Below, piece by piece: positions 7,308 to 8,514 of a DNA stretch of 8,514 nt. The notes under the pieces were generated by a model. It was not told where the DNA came from, did not search any database, and saw only the letters and a list, made by a program, of their open reading frames with translations. How positions within the stretch are numbered: the first letter of the stretch is position 1; every line of letters starts with the position of its first letter. The position numbers and the translations under genes are program-made. Origin of the DNA: CBDDRG01 sp051306415 (GTDB lineage Bacteria > Pseudomonadota > Gammaproteobacteria > Pseudomonadales > Porticoccaceae); assembly GCA_051306415.1 (NCBI GenBank), contig JBPPNE010000172.1, positions 1-8,514 on the forward strand. The letters are read 5' to 3'.

Positions 7308-7336
7308 GCATTAGCGACCACACACTGCATCGTCAA
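7308..7336 (-). promoter_or_regulatory. Candidate sigma-70-type promoter for the glutaminase cluster
   Basis: On the minus strand TTGACG (7331-7336) matches five of six positions of the -35 consensus and is followed after exactly 17 bases by TAATGC (7308-7313), a poor -10 match. Transcription would begin near 7300, giving a leader of about 65 bases. The weak -10 suggests either dependence on an activator or that the true promoter lies elsewhere. Confidence 0.3.
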
Positions 7337-7349
7337 AGTGCCGATGCAG
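7325..7349. promoter_or_regulatory. Perfect inverted repeat overlapping the -35 box, operator candidate
   Basis: CTGCATCG (7325-7332) and CGATGCAG (7342-7349) are perfect 8-bp arms separated by 9 bases, covering the predicted -35 hexamer at 7331-7336. A dimeric regulator bound here would block or assist polymerase. The half-site spacing, about 17 bases centre to centre, puts the two half-sites roughly one and a half helical turns apart. No regulator gene is present in the window. Confidence 0.35.
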
Positions 7350-7700
7350 GCACCCTATTTCAGAAAATAAGGCGGGTCGCTGCGCGGGAAGCATTAAAGC
7401 CTCACTCCAGTCAGTCTATCCCGGATTTGTTCCAAACTCATTATTTGCATCAACGCGAGCCAACTCCAAGCTTCCCTCAGATCCTGCCGATTTCCTTGCT
7501 GAGTTGCACCGCCTTTAAGTACATCTTCAACGCGACGTCTAGCTGTGGTAATAAGATTACTTTTGTGGTCGGTGGACTGCAGGATCCCGTTGCGGGGTAC
7601 CCGGATCACAAAACGGCTGATCACGCTTATTGAGTAGCGCCAACTGGGTTCCGAACAGAGATTTGCGATCGCGCTTCTTCCACGCAACCGGAGATTGCCC

Positions 7701-7917
7701 ATGCCTGCTTCTCTGCTGCACATTGATGATCGGACGTCGATGGGGGCGATCTGGTGGCGGGTGCGCGACCTTTCGCGTCTGGGCGCCGAAGGCGCGCTCC
7801 GTCCATGTCATCGGCGAGTTCAATAATCGCCAGCGCAACGATGACGGTCTGCTCAATCCCGATGGACGCGGGCATTGGCGGGGGTTCATTCCCGGCATCA
7901 GAGACCGCCAGCGATAA
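7701..7917 (+). pseudogene. Frameshifted, truncated GH13 1,4-alpha-glucan branching-enzyme-like gene
   Basis: The ATG at 7701 follows GGAG by 7 bases and opens MPASLLHIDDRTSMGA, a typical start for alpha-amylase-family branching enzymes. The frame then shifts between about 7749 and 7764. The next frame continues with ATFRVWAPKARSVHVIGEFN and, after a short gap, GRGHWRGFIPG, which is the CBM48 starch-binding-like module found at the front of GlgB-type enzymes and their relatives. Two single-base losses in the MGA-LVAG-ATF region would explain the shift. The frame then ends at TAA (7915-7917) right after RDRQR, where intact relatives would continue into the rest of CBM48 and the GH13 catalytic barrel. 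Only about 70 residues remain, so no enzyme can be made. A decayed IS3-type transposase begins 43 bases further on, suggesting that insertion or recombination removed the rest. Intact members build alpha-1,6 branches in glycogen. Confidence 0.72.
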
Positions 7918-7928
7918 AGCAACCAAGG

Positions 7929-7956
7929 GGCGGCGCACGTCAAGGTAGTTGCCGCC
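7929..7956. repeat. Short inverted repeat between the branching-enzyme remnant and the IS3 remnant
   Basis: GGCGGC (7929-7934) and GCCGCC (7951-7956) are 6-bp complementary arms around a 16-base spacer, within the 43 bases separating the two pseudogenes. This may be part of an insertion sequence end or chance in G+C-rich DNA; I could not match it to a known IS terminus. Confidence 0.2.
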
Positions 7957-7960
7957 TCGC

Positions 7961-8338
7961 TCATGCAGACAACGGCTGAATATTGTTACCCGTCAAATGC
8001 GCTTTGATGATGGAGTCGCGTTCGGGGTTAAACGTCACGGCGCCGATGGGCGTCCAGTTTCGGGTATTGCCTGACCAGCGTGTCGGGTTGCGTTCGCGAG
8101 CCGTCACGTACAGGGTATGCCGGGCAGCCAGAATGGCGTGATCATCCCCTGCATGGCGCTGGGTCGGGCTGACGTAACGAATGCCGCTGTGGCGATGCTC
8201 AACGTTGTACCACTGCACGAATCCAGCCGCCCAGGCGCGGGCATCTTCGAGATCGGCGAAGCCCTTGGCCGGGAACTCGGGCCGGTACCCCCCGCGTCAG
8301 ACACCCTTCAGAGCTGGTCCCAGGAATTCGGACAGCCG
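7961..8338 (-). pseudogene. IS3-family transposase (OrfB) C-terminal remnant
   Basis: On the minus strand the frame reads YRPEFPAKGFADLEDARAW, then FVQWYNVEHRHSGIRYVSP and onward through RNPTRWSGNTRNWTPIG, ending at a stop at 7961. The WYN.EHRHSGI..VSP.QRH block and the TRNWTP tail are typical of the C-terminus of IS3-group integrase-core transposases. An in-frame TGA at 8297-8299 sits just before YRPEFP. Upstream only LSEFL..ALK (about 8311-8334) is left of the expected SE.LF.TLKYRP segment that carries the catalytic glutamate. The DDE aspartates and OrfA are not visible up to the right edge, so the element cannot move by itself. No clear terminal inverted repeat was found at the 3' end. Its presence marks past insertion activity beside the broken branching-enzyme gene. 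Confidence 0.75.
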
Positions 8339-8514
8339 TATCAGTGAGCAGGTGCCCTTGGCCGCTTTGCGGGAAAACAAGATCCGAGCCAGCTTGCACT
8401 ATAGGGATCGATGTCGGCAACCCCATGCTGACCGATCACGGGGCAATGCCAGTCACGCCACTGTCAAATTCACCCGCTATCGTTGCGCCCATCGAGATCT
8501 GCGCGAAATAGTCT
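8339..8514. other. Unassigned right edge of the window
   Basis: No supported gene was found in these 176 bases. They lie where the upstream part of an intact IS3 OrfB should be, but its motifs are absent, so the element is either rearranged or truncated here. A plus-strand frame contains TIGIDVGNPM, faintly like the IS110 transposase N-terminus, but the similarity stops at once and the frame closes at a TAG near 8509. Confidence 0.35.

Larger units (their letters stand above)
7236..7700. other. Divergent intergenic region between glutaminase and the branching-enzyme remnant
   Basis: This 465-base stretch holds no gene I recognise. Nearest the glutaminase are its ribosome binding site, the candidate promoter and the 25-bp dyad. 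Around 7394-7560 the minus strand has an open frame that is visibly richer in A+T than the flanks and ends in a helical, charged sequence (REAWSWLALMQIMSLEQIRD). It has no clear start or ribosome binding site and may be a gene remnant. The right end, 7690-7693, supplies GGAG, the ribosome binding site of the branching-enzyme remnant. Confidence 0.5.

Noticed and set aside
7590..7625. Possible CRP site in the repeated GTGATC sequence upstream of the branching-enzyme remnant
   Set aside because: It lacks the TGTGA-N6-TCACA symmetry; the two copies are direct rather than inverted.
7557..7964. Minus-strand frames of 103 and 135 codons over the branching-enzyme remnant
   Set aside because: The plus strand carries unmistakable CBM48 motifs here; the minus-strand frames are shadows without ribosome binding sites.
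8395..8511. Possible IS110-type transposase start (TIGIDVGNPM) on the plus strand
   Set aside because: Only the first few residues resemble IS110, no catalytic pattern follows, and the frame closes at a TAG near 8509.
1..8514. CRISPR arrays, tRNA or rRNA genes
   Set aside because: No regularly spaced repeats and no tRNA- or rRNA-like stretches were seen on either strand.

Overview
This is a high-G+C window (roughly 60% by eye) with the gene style of a free-living proteobacterium, perhaps a gamma- or betaproteobacterium. The taxonomic guess rests only on composition and on the kinds of families present. Almost all coding sequence is on the minus strand, so the transcription order runs from high to low coordinates.

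Region by region: (a) Positions 7961-8338 hold a decayed C-terminal piece of an IS3-family transposase (minus strand). Positions 7701-7917 hold a frameshifted, truncated N-terminal piece of a GH13 1,4-alpha-glucan branching-enzyme-like gene (plus strand). Together they form a degraded junction. (b) Positions 7236-7700 are a divergent intergenic region with a candidate promoter, overlapped by a perfect inverted repeat, pointing into the main cluster. (c) Positions 5394-7235 encode an unusual glutaminase with three domains: glutaminase, STAS and cyclic-nucleotide-binding. (d) Positions 3752-5320 encode a compact, single-domain lipoxygenase. A possible 14-codon leader ORF and a hairpin lie just before its start. 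(e) Positions 183-3626 encode a large signalling protein: an N-terminal helical domain, a class III nucleotide cyclase domain, an AAA/STAND-type ATPase, and a long TPR-like C-terminal region. (f) Positions 1-69 are the first 23 codons of an SMP-30/gluconolactonase-family enzyme that runs off the left edge.

The four minus-strand genes are co-oriented with gaps of 73, 125 and 113 bases and could form one transcription unit. The main idea is a cyclic-nucleotide-linked module. A cyclase-family protein is encoded beside a glutaminase whose C-terminal domain keeps the phosphate-binding-cassette Glu and Arg needed to bind cAMP or cGMP, and a lipoxygenase sits between them. Two caveats apply. The cyclase domain keeps its metal-binding aspartates but has replacements at the adenine-selecting Lys and the transition-state Asn. 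The functional link between the enzymes is inference from adjacency.
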